A stretch of 52,241 bases of DNA, taken from positions 1 to 52,241 of the forward strand of contig DBTT01000012.1 in assembly GCA_002307185.1 (NCBI GenBank), given 5' to 3'. The notes below the pieces were generated by a model. That model searched no databases, was not told the origin of the DNA, and saw nothing but the letters and a program-made list of their open reading frames with translations. Origin of the DNA: Bacteroidales bacterium UBA1309. GTDB lineage: Bacteria > Bacteroidota > Bacteroidia > Bacteroidales > Dysgonomonadaceae. Position 1 is the stretch's first letter, and the number at the start of each line of letters is the position of its first letter. Position numbers and translations under genes: made by a program. Of the stretch, positions 41,226 through 49,856 are shown piece by piece.

Positions 41226-41663
41226 TTACCTCCTCCAATATCTTCTTTGTTGGTCTGTTAGTACCGAATAAACCCGGTCGTCAGCACGTCTGTGTTCCTT
41301 GTCGATCTGATGTTCCACTTTCCTCAGTTCCTTTTGTAGGCGTTTTGGATTTGTGGGATCATAATGTCCAGGCCTTTGCGAATGGTTCGGTTGATCCAGT
41401 TCAGATCGTATTTCTCTTCTTCTTTGTTCCAGGTAATCCACCCTCCGATGTTCTTCCCTCCGTATATCCTTGATTTTGTCAATTTGGCGAGGACTAAGAT
41501 AGGACACTGGCGGCAAGTCGGGATCATTGACCACATGTTCCGGTCTATTGTGCTGATTATAAGCCAGCCTTCCGTAATGAGCGTCGAAAGAAGCCGTGCA
41601 TGAACTTAGCATTGCAACCAACGACACAATCATTACTCCTAAAATGATATTCTTTGTTTTCAT
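41226..41663 (-). CDS. Small charged lipoprotein, unknown
   Basis: A protein of 145 residues with a lipoprotein signal: basic start, hydrophobic core and lipobox LSSC (Cys22), so it should be lipid-anchored in the cell envelope. The mature part is very rich in Arg, Asp, Glu and Gln, with predicted helical repeats (RREEHRRVDYLEQRRREI and similar) and a basic C-terminus ending RRYWRR. It shows loose resemblance in composition to Spy/CpxP-like stress proteins (the late LTDQQRR), but I cannot assign it. It stands alone between putA and proS. Confidence 0.75.
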   Translation of the reverse strand: MKTKNIILGVMIVSLVAMLSSCTASFDAHYGRLAYNQHNRPEHVVNDPDLPPVSYLSPRQIDKIKDIRREEHRRVDYLEQRRREIRSELDQPNHSQRPGHYDPTNPKRLQKELRKVEHQIDKEHRRADDRVYSVLTDQQRRYWRR

Positions 41664-41801
41664 AAGTTCTTCATTTTACCTTTTATCTAAATTTGGGACA
41701 GTTGGGCAGACAAAAGGTTTAATTTGAGAATCTCAGATTTTGAACATATAACTATTCCCGTTTCTTTGAAAATAGGTGTTTCTCGGGTTATAATATTTTT
41801 A

Positions 41802-41809
41802 TACCTTTG
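41802..41809 (+). promoter_or_regulatory. Putative -7 element of proS
   Basis: TACCTTTG fits TAnnTTTG exactly; the leader to the ATG at 41836 would be about 22 nt. No well-spaced -33 TTG. Confidence 0.45.
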
Positions 41810-41835
41810 CCTTCCGAAATAAAAAGATTCAAACA

Positions 41836-43317
41836 ATGGCTAAAGAATTGAAAGAACTTACCTCTCGAAGCGAGAACTATTCGCAATGGTATAACGACTT
41901 GGTATTGAAAGCTGATCTGGCGGAAAACTCCGCCGTGCGTGGCTGTATGGTCATCAAGCCATATGGGTATGCTATCTGGGAAAAAATACAGCAAGAACTG
42001 GACCGTATGTTTAAGGAAACCGGTCATGTGAATGCTTATTTTCCGCTGTTCATTCCAAAATCATTTTTGAGCAAAGAAGCTGACCACGTGGAAGGTTTTG
42101 CCAAAGAATGCGCTGTGGTGACACACTACCGGTTGAAGAACGATCCCAATGGAAAAGGTCTTGTGGTGGATCCGGCAGCAAAACTTGAAGAGGAATTGAT
42201 TGTTCGCCCTACCTCAGAAACCATCATCTGGAACACATATAAAGGCTGGATACAGTCTTACCGCGATCTTCCTATCTTGTGCAACCAATGGGCCAATGTG
42301 GTGCGTTGGGAAATGCGCACCCGCCTGTTTCTGCGTACGGCAGAATTCTTGTGGCAGGAAGGGCACACCGCTCACGCAACAGAAGGGGAAGCGGTGAAAG
42401 AAGCACAGACTATGCTTGAGGTGTATGCCGATTTTGCCGAGCGTTTCATGGCCATGCCTGTCATCAAAGGGACAAAAACAGCCAACGAACGTTTTGCCGG
42501 AGCCATCGAGACCTATTGCATCGAAGCCTTGATGCAGGACGGGAAGGCACTTCAGGCGGGAACATCACACTTCCTCGGGCAGAATTTTGCCAAAGCGTTT
42601 GATGTGACTTTTGTGAACAAAAACAATCAACAGGAACACGTTTGGGCTACTTCGTGGGGAGTTTCCACTCGTTTGATAGGTGGTTTGATTATGACTCACT
42701 CCGACGACAATGGTTTGGTGCTGCCTCCTAATCTCGCCCCATTCCAAGTGGTGATTGTTCCCATTTATAAAAATGACGGCCAGCTGGCACAGATCTCCGG
42801 GAAAGTGGGTGAAATCGTGAAAAAATTGAAAGCTCTTGGAATCAGCGTAAAATATGACAGCAACGATGCCAAAAAACCGGGATGGAAATTTGCCGAATAC
42901 GAATTGAAAGGCGTTCCCGTTCGTCTGGGAATCGGTGCACGTGATTTGGAAAATGGCACGGTGGAAGTGGCCCGAAGAGATACCTTGACAAAAGAAACCG
43001 TGTCGATGGAAAATATCGAACAGTTTATTGCGGATCTGTTGAAAGAAATTCAAGCAAATATCTACAAGAAGGCTGCCGATTTTCGTGCTTCGCAAACCCG
43101 TGAAGTGAACAGTTACGATGAATTCAAAGAAGAAATAGAAAAAGGTGGATTTTTACTTTGCCATTGGGATGGAACTCCTGAAACGGAAGAAAAAATCAAG
43201 GAAGAAACCAAGGCAACCATCCGTTGCATTCCCTTGGATGGCGACAAAACGCCGGGAACGTGCATGGTGACAGGGAACCCATCTGCGCAAAGGGTGATTT
43301 TTGCCAGAGCTTATTGA
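41836..43317 (+). CDS. proS: Prolyl-tRNA synthetase (type 3, archaeal-like)
   Basis: A protein of 493 residues, class II aminoacyl-tRNA synthetase of the short archaeal/eukaryote-like form, without the INS editing domain of E. coli ProS. Motif 2 is in RWEMRTRLFLRTAEFLWQEG, preceded by RPTSET and WANVVR; motif 3 falls near GVSTRLIGGLI. The anticodon-binding domain (about 290-390) includes VVIVPIY and VRLGIGARDLENG. The C-terminal zinc-like domain (about 400-493) ends in the ARAY tail typical of this type. Transcribed alone. Confidence 0.96.
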   Translation: MAKELKELTSRSENYSQWYNDLVLKADLAENSAVRGCMVIKPYGYAIWEKIQQELDRMFKETGHVNAYFPLFIPKSFLSKEADHVEGFAKECAVVTHYRLKNDPNGKGLVVDPAAKLEEELIVRPTSETIIWNTYKGWIQSYRDLPILCNQWANVVRWEMRTRLFLRTAEFLWQEGHTAHATEGEAVKEAQTMLEVYADFAERFMAMPVIKGTKTANERFAGAIETYCIEALMQDGKALQAGTSHFLGQNFAKAFDVTFVNKNNQQEHVWATSWGVSTRLIGGLIMTHSDDNGLVLPPNLAPFQVVIVPIYKNDGQLAQISGKVGEIVKKLKALGISVKYDSNDAKKPGWKFAEYELKGVPVRLGIGARDLENGTVEVARRDTLTKETVSMENIEQFIADLLKEIQANIYKKAADFRASQTREVNSYDEFKEEIEKGGFLLCHWDGTPETEEKIKEETKATIRCIPLDGDKTPGTCMVTGNPSAQRVIFARAY

Positions 43318-43585
43318 TTGAAGTAGGCTCTACATATAAAAAGAGGTTGTCTCAAAAGATATCAGACTCCATCCACACTCTTCCCTATTATGATGTGATC
43401 TGAAATATCGCCTAGTTATACGTAGAATCTAAAGTTTTGGAAATTTTGTCGCTTTAAAAGCTTCAAATCGAAGGATAGCTATTTTTCGACTGTATTTAAG
43501 CGGAAGTTTGGTGTACTTCCTGCAGCCAAGGTCGTTGTCTGTTAAGTTCTTGCTGTTGTCGTCTGCTTTTGTCCAGACCTATCAG
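43318..43585. other. Gene-free spacer with IS-end-like 17-mer
   Basis: No gene seen. GAGGTTGTCTCAAAAGA at 43343-43359 matches 14 of 17 bases with 398-414 and resembles insertion-sequence ends known from this phylum. No matching inverted end or transposase is present, so it is at most a remnant. Confidence 0.35.
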
Positions 43586-43672
43586 CGGAAAAAGAGGGAT
43601 TCGAACCCCCGGTACAGTTACCCGTACACCGCATTTCGAGTGCGGCCCATTCGACCACTCTGGCATTTTTCC
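43586..43672 (-). tRNA. tRNA-Ser (anticodon CGA)
   Basis: 87 nt on the minus strand. The acceptor stem GGAAAAA/TTTTTCC is perfect, with discriminator G. The anticodon stem CCGCA/TGCGG holds loop CTCGAAA with anticodon CGA (43638-43636), reading UCG codons. A long variable arm (GTAC...GTAC pairs) confirms a type II tRNA, as expected for Ser. The T-loop GGTTCGAATCC is intact. The 3' CCA is not encoded (CGC follows). Confidence 0.96.
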
Positions 43673-43691
43673 ATTGTGACTGTTCACTATG

Positions 43692-43699
43692 CAAAGATA
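43692..43699 (-). promoter_or_regulatory. Putative -7 element of the tRNA-Ser gene
   Basis: TATCTTTG on the minus strand fits TAnnTTTG exactly, about 20 nt upstream of the tRNA 5' end. Confidence 0.5.
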
Positions 43700-43806
43700 T
43701 AATTTTAACGGGTACGTCATATTCCCAAGCAATAAAATTTTCTGATTGAAATAGAAGTTGTATCTTCTTAGTTGTTATTATTATAGGCAACCAATTTTAA
43801 TTTGGC

Positions 43807-44367
43807 ATGAAAATTTATATCAAGAATATGGTGTGCGATCGATGCAAAATGGTCGTTGATAGTGAATTGAAGTCTCTTGGCCTTTATCCGTGCTTGGTGG
43901 AACTGGGTGAAGTTGAAATCGAAGAAAATATTTCGGTGGAGAAGAAAATAGAGCTTTCCATGCGGCTCAAAGGCTTGGGTTTTGAATTGTTGGATGACAA
44001 GAAAAGCCAACTTGTGGAAAGGATCAAGAACAAATTGGTGGATTTGGTACATAACAAAAACGGGGAGCTGAAGGTCAATCTATCTGATTTCCTGAGTGAT
44101 GGATTACATCACGATTATGGTTACTTGAGCAACCTATTTTCTGAAGAAACTGGCTCTACCATCGAAAAATATTTTATTGCTCAAAAAATAGAGAAGGTGA
44201 AAGAATGGTTGGTGTATGATGAGCTGTCTTTAAGCGAAATAGCTTTCCGGCTCAACTATTCCAGTGTGTCCCATCTTAGTTCCCAGTTTAAAAGGGTGAC
44301 CGGATTATCTCCCTCTCATTTTAAAAAAAATCGAGAAAATCGCCGTAAACCTCTTGACAGCATTTAG
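43807..44367 (+). CDS. AraC-family regulator with N-terminal CxxC heavy-metal-like domain
   Basis: A protein of 186 residues. The N-terminal ~65 residues (KIYIKNMVCDRCKMVVDSEL) look like a degenerate HMA/ferredoxin-like domain with a metal-ligand pair Cys10/Cys13. The C-terminal ~95 residues are an AraC DNA-binding domain with two helix-turn-helix units: LSEIAFRLNYSSVSHLSSQFKRVTGLSPSHFKK. The copper ATPase lies 92 nt downstream on the same strand, so it probably senses Cu(I) or a related metal and controls copA. This pairing occurs in other Bacteroidota; the metal is inferred. Confidence 0.87.
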   Translation: MKIYIKNMVCDRCKMVVDSELKSLGLYPCLVELGEVEIEENISVEKKIELSMRLKGLGFELLDDKKSQLVERIKNKLVDLVHNKNGELKVNLSDFLSDGLHHDYGYLSNLFSEETGSTIEKYFIAQKIEKVKEWLVYDELSLSEIAFRLNYSSVSHLSSQFKRVTGLSPSHFKKNRENRRKPLDSI

Positions 44368-44459
44368 TCTTTGAGTGAAATGGAAATTACGACAAACTAT
44401 TCCAAAATTATATAAACTCTTGTTCACCGATTTTCAACATCTTTGTAACTCCAAAAAAA

Positions 44460-47123
44460 ATGAAGATGGCAAAGAAAACCTATAAAATAGCAGGCATGAT
44501 GTGTAACGGCTGCCGTTCGCATGTTGAAAAGGCATTGGGAGAAGTCCCAGGAGTAACTCAAGTTACGGTTGAGTTGGAAACGGAACAAGTTGAAATCAGC
44601 ACAAATAAGGATATTCCCTTAACTGTTTATCAACAAGCTATTGGTGAGCGATATACGATAAGTTTGCTTACTCAGAACAAACCAAAAATTACTTCTATTT
44701 CCTCTTCTGTTCCTTCGTTTGCGGGTATTCGCCCGATCATAAATTCGCAGAAAAATACCTATAGGATTAGTGGCATGACTTGCAATGGTTGCCGCACGCA
44801 TGTCGAAAATTTCCTCAAGAATGTCCCTGGGGTGATTGCTGCTACTGTGGATTTGCAGAAAGCGGAAGCTGTGGTTGAATCGACAAAAGAAATTCCACTT
44901 TCGCACTTGAAAGCTATCTTTGCCAAAGACGGCGGCAGTTATGGGATCCACACCATGGATGAGGTGGTCGTTCCCCCCAAGAAAAAACTTCCTCCAACCG
45001 ATTTTTCCGGCGTATATTATTGTCCGATGCAATGCGAGGGGGACAAAACCTACGGTAAATTTGGTGACTGCCCTGTTTGCGGGATGGATTTGGTGCCGCT
45101 CATATCCAATTCGGCGGAAACATGCGGAGATAACGTCCTCTTACGTAAATTTTGGCTTTCTGTGGCTTTCACACTGCCGATCTTCTTGATTGCCATGGGG
45201 GAAATGATTCATGGAAACCCGCTTTATCGTTGGTTTTCTCCCTCCACGTTGAACTGGATTCAATTCGTTTTGTCGCTTCCTGTGGTGTTCTATTGTGGAC
45301 GAATGTTCTTCGAACGGGCGTGGAAAAGCATCCGCACTTCGCACTACAATATGTTTACGCTTATCGGAATTGGCGCCGGGGTTGCTTGGGCGTTTAGTGT
45401 TTTGGGATTGCTTTTCCCTGATTTTTTCCCCGCGCAATTCAAATCGCATCATGGCATGGTGCATGTCTATTTTGAGGCGACAACTGTGATCCTGACGCTT
45501 GTCTTGCTTGGCCAAATGCTGGAGGCACGGGCGCACGGAAAAACGCAGGATGCGCTGAAAGCGTTGTTGGGTCTTGTCCCTGCCAAGACATACAAAGTTG
45601 TGGAAGGGGGAGAAATTGAAATAAGTGTGGAAGATGTCCAAAAAGGCGATGTACTTAGGGTGAAACCCGGTGATAAAGTGCCTGTCGATGGGGTCGTAGT
45701 GGAAGGAGAATCGGATCTGGATGAATCCATGATTACCGGCGAGCCGATTCCGGTGCAAAAGAAAATGGGTGATTCGGTTGTTTCGGGAACAGTTAATGGG
45801 AGCGGGAGCTTTTTGTTTCGTGCCGAAAAAGTGGGTGATGAAACCTTGCTGTCGCAAATTGTGGAGATGGTAAATCGGGCGAGCCGGACGCAGGCCCCCG
45901 TTCAGAAGCTTGCAGACAAAATTTCGTCCTATTTTGTACCCGTCGTGGTGGCCATTTCGCTCTTGACTTTTATTCTTTGGGCTGTTTTTGGGCCAGAACC
46001 ATCGTCTGTGTATGCATTGGTGAATGCCATTGCTGTTTTGGTTATCGCTTGCCCATGTGCGCTGGGATTGGCTACGCCCATGTCGGTGATGGTTGGCGTG
46101 GGAAAAGGAGCCGGCATGGGGATACTGATAAAAGATGCGGAGGCACTTCAACAAATGTCGAAAGTAGATACCTTGGTGGTGGACAAAACCGGAACTTTGA
46201 CAGAAGGAAAGCCATCTGTCGAGGAATTTGTGAATCTCTCAAACCTTTCAGATGTAGCATTCTGGCAATTTATTCTTTCGGTAAACACATTGAGTACGCA
46301 TCCTTTGGCCAAGGCAACGGTAGAATTTGTTTCAACGAAAGAAACTCAGGCTGTGGATGTGACGGATTTCCAAAATATTTCGGGACAAGGAGTCACAGCC
46401 TTTTTGGGCCAAAAGAAAATAATCTTTGGAAACGAGGCCTTGTTGCTGAACAACCAAATTGATATCTCCGAAGAGGTGCAACAGCGTGTAAATAAGTATC
46501 GGGAAAAAGGTAAAACCGTTTCATTTCTCGCTTTGGATCACGCTTTGCTGGGATTCGTGGTGATTGCGGACAAAATCAAAGCGTCCAGTTTTCAGGCAAT
46601 TCAGAATCTGCACGAAAGAGGCATCCATGTGATGATTTTGACTGGCGACAATCCGTTGACGGCAAAGTCTGTTGCCGAAAAATTAGGGCTGAAGCATTTT
46701 AAAGCAGGCCTACTCCCGGAAGATAAAATGAAGGAAGTGGAAATGCTTCAACGCGAAGGCCACATCGTAGCCATGGCTGGGGACGGCATCAACGACGCTC
46801 CCGCTTTGGCCAAAAGCGATGTCGGAATAGCCATGGGTACGGGGGCGGACGTGGCTATCGAAAGTGCAAAAATCACACTTGTCAAAGGAGACTTGCAAGG
46901 CATTGCGAAGGCGCGCAGTTTGAGCGAAGCTGTGATGAAAAACATTCGTCAGAACTTGTTTTTCGCCCTGCTTTATAATGCAATTGGTGTTCCAGTCGCC
47001 GCCGGAATCCTGTACCCTTTCTTCGGGCTGCTTTTGTCGCCGATGCTTGCGGCATTGGCGATGAGTTTCAGTTCGGTGTCGGTTATTAGCAATGCCTTGA
47101 GGTTGAGAGGTGTGAAATTGTGA
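44460..47123 (+). CDS. copA: CopA-type copper-translocating P1B ATPase
   Basis: A protein of 887 residues. Two N-terminal HMA domains carry MMCNGC (Cys15/Cys18) and MTCNGC (Cys108/Cys111). A small Cys-rich heavy-metal-binding domain follows (about 187-213, YYCPM...CPVCGMDLVP). Eight membrane helices include the ion-path CPC motif (531-533, IACPCALG); the phosphorylation motif is DKTGTLT (Asp575), with a later GDGINDAPAL. The motif set indicates Cu(I) export. A second ATG lies two codons in (44466). It is downstream of its likely regulator. Confidence 0.95.
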   Translation: MKMAKKTYKIAGMMCNGCRSHVEKALGEVPGVTQVTVELETEQVEISTNKDIPLTVYQQAIGERYTISLLTQNKPKITSISSSVPSFAGIRPIINSQKNTYRISGMTCNGCRTHVENFLKNVPGVIAATVDLQKAEAVVESTKEIPLSHLKAIFAKDGGSYGIHTMDEVVVPPKKKLPPTDFSGVYYCPMQCEGDKTYGKFGDCPVCGMDLVPLISNSAETCGDNVLLRKFWLSVAFTLPIFLIAMGEMIHGNPLYRWFSPSTLNWIQFVLSLPVVFYCGRMFFERAWKSIRTSHYNMFTLIGIGAGVAWAFSVLGLLFPDFFPAQFKSHHGMVHVYFEATTVILTLVLLGQMLEARAHGKTQDALKALLGLVPAKTYKVVEGGEIEISVEDVQKGDVLRVKPGDKVPVDGVVVEGESDLDESMITGEPIPVQKKMGDSVVSGTVNGSGSFLFRAEKVGDETLLSQIVEMVNRASRTQAPVQKLADKISSYFVPVVVAISLLTFILWAVFGPEPSSVYALVNAIAVLVIACPCALGLATPMSVMVGVGKGAGMGILIKDAEALQQMSKVDTLVVDKTGTLTEGKPSVEEFVNLSNLSDVAFWQFILSVNTLSTHPLAKATVEFVSTKETQAVDVTDFQNISGQGVTAFLGQKKIIFGNEALLLNNQIDISEEVQQRVNKYREKGKTVSFLALDHALLGFVVIADKIKASSFQAIQNLHERGIHVMILTGDNPLTAKSVAEKLGLKHFKAGLLPEDKMKEVEMLQREGHIVAMAGDGINDAPALAKSDVGIAMGTGADVAIESAKITLVKGDLQGIAKARSLSEAVMKNIRQNLFFALLYNAIGVPVAAGILYPFFGLLLSPMLAALAMSFSSVSVISNALRLRGVKL

Positions 47124-47191
47124 TATCCTTAGAGTGGAACGCGCTTTTTTTTATTTGCGAGAAAATACAGCATGATATTCTTCCGATACGG

Positions 47192-47219
47192 ATATTTTAC
47201 GTACATTTGTAGAAAATAT
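47192..47219 (+). promoter_or_regulatory. -7 element with flanking inverted repeat, possible antitoxin operator
   Basis: TACATTTG (47202-47209) fits the -7 consensus and puts transcription start near 47214. It is bracketed by ATATTTT (47192-47198) and AAAATAT (47213-47219), an inverted repeat placed where a ribbon-helix-helix antitoxin could bind and repress its own operon. Confidence 0.35.
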
Positions 47220-47225
47220 ACGATT

Positions 47226-47513
47226 ATGAGTACAACAATAGAGCAAGCTCGATTTGATGCCAGGCTTCCAAAAGAACAGAAAGATCTATTTGAGAAGGCA
47301 GCGCAGTTAGGTGGTTATAGGAATCTTACTGATTTTGTCATTCGAGTAGCTCAAGAAAAAGCGAAAGAGATTATAAAAGAAAAAGAACTCATAATTGCTT
47401 CAGAAAAAGACAGTCAAATCTTTTTTGATGCCATAACCAACCCGCAAAAGCCTTCCGAAACATTGAAGAAAGCTTTAGCGGATTACGATTCGTTTATCGC
47501 AAGCTCAAAATAA
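47226..47513 (+). CDS. TacA-like DUF1778 antitoxin
   Basis: A protein of 95 residues. The N-terminal ARFDARLPKEQKDLFEKAAQLGGYRNLTDFV is a ribbon-helix-helix DNA-binding domain of the DUF1778/TacA family; the charged C-terminal half (KEIIKEKELIIASEKDSQIFFDAI) normally wraps the toxin. The frame is open to 47172, but a promoter element at 47202-47209 favours the ATG at 47226. It precedes the GNAT toxin by 3 nt, a standard antitoxin-first operon, and is expected to repress it with the toxin as co-repressor. Confidence 0.9.
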   Translation: MSTTIEQARFDARLPKEQKDLFEKAAQLGGYRNLTDFVIRVAQEKAKEIIKEKELIIASEKDSQIFFDAITNPQKPSETLKKALADYDSFIASSK

Positions 47514-47516
47514 GAA

Positions 47517-48011
47517 ATGATAGAGCTATTGGACAGCAGGCACAACCGGAAAGATTTTGATTGTGGAAATGAACTCTTGAACAATTACCTGAAACATCAA
47601 GCCGGACAAGATGTGAAACGTAAGCTTTCAGTCTGTTACGTCTTGATCGAAAACTCAACAGATTATATAAAAGGATATTACACCCTTTCGAATAGTAGCA
47701 TTCCTTTGAGTTGCTTTTCAGAGCAAACTCGAGAAAAACTTCCAAAATCCTATGTGTCTATTCCGACCACCTTGCTGGGTAGATTGGCAATTGATAGGAA
47801 ATATGGAGGGCAAGGAATTGGAAAGATTTTGTTGATCGATGCCTTAAAAAGAAGTTATGGAATATCTCATGAAATTGGTTCTTTTGGGGTAGTGGTGGAT
47901 CCGATAGATGATGAGGCGAGGCGATTTTACCAAAAATATGATTTCATTGAGTTTCCGGACAGCAAGAAAATGTTTATAGCCACAAAAACATTAAAGGAGT
48001 TGTTTGATTAA
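47517..48011 (+). CDS. TacT-like GNAT toxin
   Basis: A protein of 164 residues. In TacAT systems the GNAT toxin acetylates the amino group of charged tRNAs and stops translation. The family landmarks are FDCGNELLNNYLKHQAGQD near the N-terminus, the acetyl-CoA loop KYGGQGIGKILL (Q-x-x-G-x-G/A class) and a late ARRFYQKYDFIEF. The reading frame is complete with no obvious loss of motif, so it may be active. It lies 3 nt after the antitoxin gene. Confidence 0.9.
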   Translation: MIELLDSRHNRKDFDCGNELLNNYLKHQAGQDVKRKLSVCYVLIENSTDYIKGYYTLSNSSIPLSCFSEQTREKLPKSYVSIPTTLLGRLAIDRKYGGQGIGKILLIDALKRSYGISHEIGSFGVVVDPIDDEARRFYQKYDFIEFPDSKKMFIATKTLKELFD

Positions 48012-48124
48012 TACATGCGATGCCAATCGCCCTTCGTAGATAGCCAAATGTCAATGCGTTAGTTTGTTACCTTCTGTAAAGGAAATATTTATAGGGAGAT
48101 AATGCTTGTTTGAAAAAGAATGCC

Positions 48125-48132
48125 TATCTTTG
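48125..48132 (+). promoter_or_regulatory. Putative -7 element of rplY
   Basis: TATCTTTG fits TAnnTTTG; the leader to the ATG at 48216 would be about 80 nt. TTG at 48106-48108 is 16 nt upstream, a little close. Confidence 0.45.
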
Positions 48133-48215
48133 CGCCGCTTTTTATGTTCCGTGTGATGGGAAATAAGGAAGCGTATTCCCTTAATTTTGAGTAACACATT
48201 TTAATTAAAAGAAAA

Positions 48216-48794
48216 ATGAAAGTATTTAGTCTAAGTGGTGCATTGAGAAATGACCTTGGCAAAAAAGCAACCAAAGCGATTCGCAAAGAAGGCGTTGTTC
48301 CAGCCATTATTTATGGTGGTGACGATAGAAAAGCTCTTCACATCAGCGTGAAAGCATCGGATGTTCGTAAATTGATTTACACTCCCGAAATCTTTTTGGT
48401 GGATTTGAACGTGGAAGGAGTTTCTTACAAGGCAATCTTGAAAGACCTTCAATTCCATGCAGTTTCAGATGATCTTCTACATATCGATTTTCTTCAAGTA
48501 TTTGAAGCAAAACCAATCGTTATGGAAGTGCCTGTTGTGCTTGATGGCTTGGCAGAAGGCGTGAAAGCCGGTGGTAAATTGTCATTGGACATCCGCAAAC
48601 TGAAAGTGAAAGCATTGTATGATGCTGTTCCTGAAAAATTGCATGTGGATGTATCCAATCTTGGTCTTGGCAAGTCTATCCAAGTGGGAGAATTGCATTT
48701 CGAAGGCCTTGAATTATTGAATGCTAAGAATGCTGTTGTTGCCCGCGTTCAATTGACTCGTGCTGCAAGAGGTGCTGCTGCCAAATCAAAGTAA
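48216..48794 (+). CDS. rplY: 50S ribosomal protein L25 (long CTC form)
   Basis: A protein of 192 residues, the two-domain L25/CTC type: N-terminal 5S-rRNA-binding barrel (about 1-90, with LGKKATKAIRKEGVVPAIIYGG) and a C-terminal TL5-like domain (about 95-180). E. coli L25 is only the first domain. It ends in a basic AAAKSK tail. It leads into pth (43 nt) and the S4 gene, an rplY-pth order conserved in many bacteria, so the three are likely one operon. Confidence 0.95.
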   Translation: MKVFSLSGALRNDLGKKATKAIRKEGVVPAIIYGGDDRKALHISVKASDVRKLIYTPEIFLVDLNVEGVSYKAILKDLQFHAVSDDLLHIDFLQVFEAKPIVMEVPVVLDGLAEGVKAGGKLSLDIRKLKVKALYDAVPEKLHVDVSNLGLGKSIQVGELHFEGLELLNAKNAVVARVQLTRAARGAAAKSK

Positions 48795-48837
48795 TCTTGG
48801 CAGTGTAGCTTAAAGGTTGAATTCTTAAACCTGACAA

Positions 48838-49401
48838 ATGAAGTACTTGATTGTAGGTCTCGGAAACATCGGCGATGAGTACCGATATACGAGACACAAC
48901 ATAGGATTCCGAGTATTGGACGCTTTAGCTAAGGCGTCCAATCTTGTTTTTGACGACAAACGCTACGGAGAAGTGGCCGAAATGAAGGTAAAAGGCCGAA
49001 CGCTTGTCCTCTTGAAGCCATCCACCTATATGAACTTGAGCGGGAATGCAGTCCGTTACTGGTTGCAAAAGGAAAACATTCCGCCAGAAAACATGCTTGT
49101 GGTGGTGGATGACTTGGCTTTGCCTTTTGGTGCTTTGCGGCTCAAGGCGAAAGGAAGTGATGCCGGGCACAACGGATTGAAACATATCCAGCAGATCCTC
49201 GGCACACAGAATTATGCACGTTTGCGTTTTGGTATTGGAAATGATTTTCCGAAGGGAGGACAGGTGGATTTTGTGCTGGGCCATTTTTCACAGGAAAATG
49301 AAGCTGCCCTGCCGGCTAAACTCGAAACTTGTGGGAAAATCATTGTCGATTTTTGTTTGGCAGGTATTCAAAACGCCATGAATCAGTATAACAACAAATA
49401 A
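48838..49401 (+). CDS. pth: Peptidyl-tRNA hydrolase
   Basis: A protein of 187 residues. Pth frees tRNA from peptidyl-tRNA dropped off the ribosome and is essential. The catalytic His20 is in TRHNIGF; further landmarks are LLKPSTYMNLSG, VVDDLALPFG and KGSDAGHNGLKHI, with Asn and Asp residues of the active site in place. Length is normal for the family. It follows rplY and precedes the S4 gene by 17 nt. Confidence 0.96.
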   Translation: MKYLIVGLGNIGDEYRYTRHNIGFRVLDALAKASNLVFDDKRYGEVAEMKVKGRTLVLLKPSTYMNLSGNAVRYWLQKENIPPENMLVVVDDLALPFGALRLKAKGSDAGHNGLKHIQQILGTQNYARLRFGIGNDFPKGGQVDFVLGHFSQENEAALPAKLETCGKIIVDFCLAGIQNAMNQYNNK

Positions 49402-49418
49402 TTGGGGAGGAAACATTT

Positions 49419-49841
49419 GTGGAAGAAGTAAGAATCGACAAATGGCTATGGGCAACGCGTGTTTTCAAAACCCGCTCAATTGCCTCGGAAGCTTGTTCCA
49501 AAGGACGGGTGATGCTCAAAGGGATGAATGCGAAATCGTCCAAAATGATTCGTGTGGGAGATGTTGTGCAAATCCGCAAACCGCCCATCACCTATTCGTT
49601 TGAGGTATTGGCACTGACCGATAAAAGAATGGGGGCAAAACTTGTCGCCAGCTTTTTGAAGAATGTGACCACTGCCGAGCAATACGAAATTTTGGAACTC
49701 AGCAAACTTAGCGGGTTTGTGGATCGCGCCCGGGGAATGGGCCGTCCCACCAAAAAAGACCGCCGTGAGTTGGAAACTTTTTCGGGCGACATCACCAGCG
49801 ACAACTTCGATTTTGAATTCGATTTCGAAGGCGAGGATTGA
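49419..49841 (+). CDS. S4-domain RNA-binding protein (Hsp15-like)
   Basis: A protein of 140 residues with an S4 RNA-binding domain at about 3-65 (RIDKWLWATRVFKTRSIASEAC, then VGDVVQIRK), resembling the heat-shock protein Hsp15/RqcH-pathway RqcP group that binds 50S subunits. The C-terminus is Asp/Glu-rich (FDFEFDFEGED). The start is a GTG at 49419, with GGGGAGG at 49404-49410 as a strong Shine-Dalgarno, rare in this lineage. Last gene of the rplY-pth unit, convergent with comB. Confidence 0.88.
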   Translation: MEEVRIDKWLWATRVFKTRSIASEACSKGRVMLKGMNAKSSKMIRVGDVVQIRKPPITYSFEVLALTDKRMGAKLVASFLKNVTTAEQYEILELSKLSGFVDRARGMGRPTKKDRRELETFSGDITSDNFDFEFDFEGED

Positions 49842-49856
49842 TTTCCTGTCTTTAAC

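Noticed and set aside
43318..43585. Complete insertion sequence near tRNA-Ser
   Set aside because: Only one IS-end-like 17-mer is present, with no transposase frame and no second terminus.
43586..43672. tRNA-Ser as an integration site for a mobile island
   Set aside because: I found no direct repeat of the tRNA 3' end on either side, and no integrase gene.
45141..46154. 337-residue open frame opposite copA
   Set aside because: Antisense shadow of a well-supported P-type ATPase; no recognisable domain.
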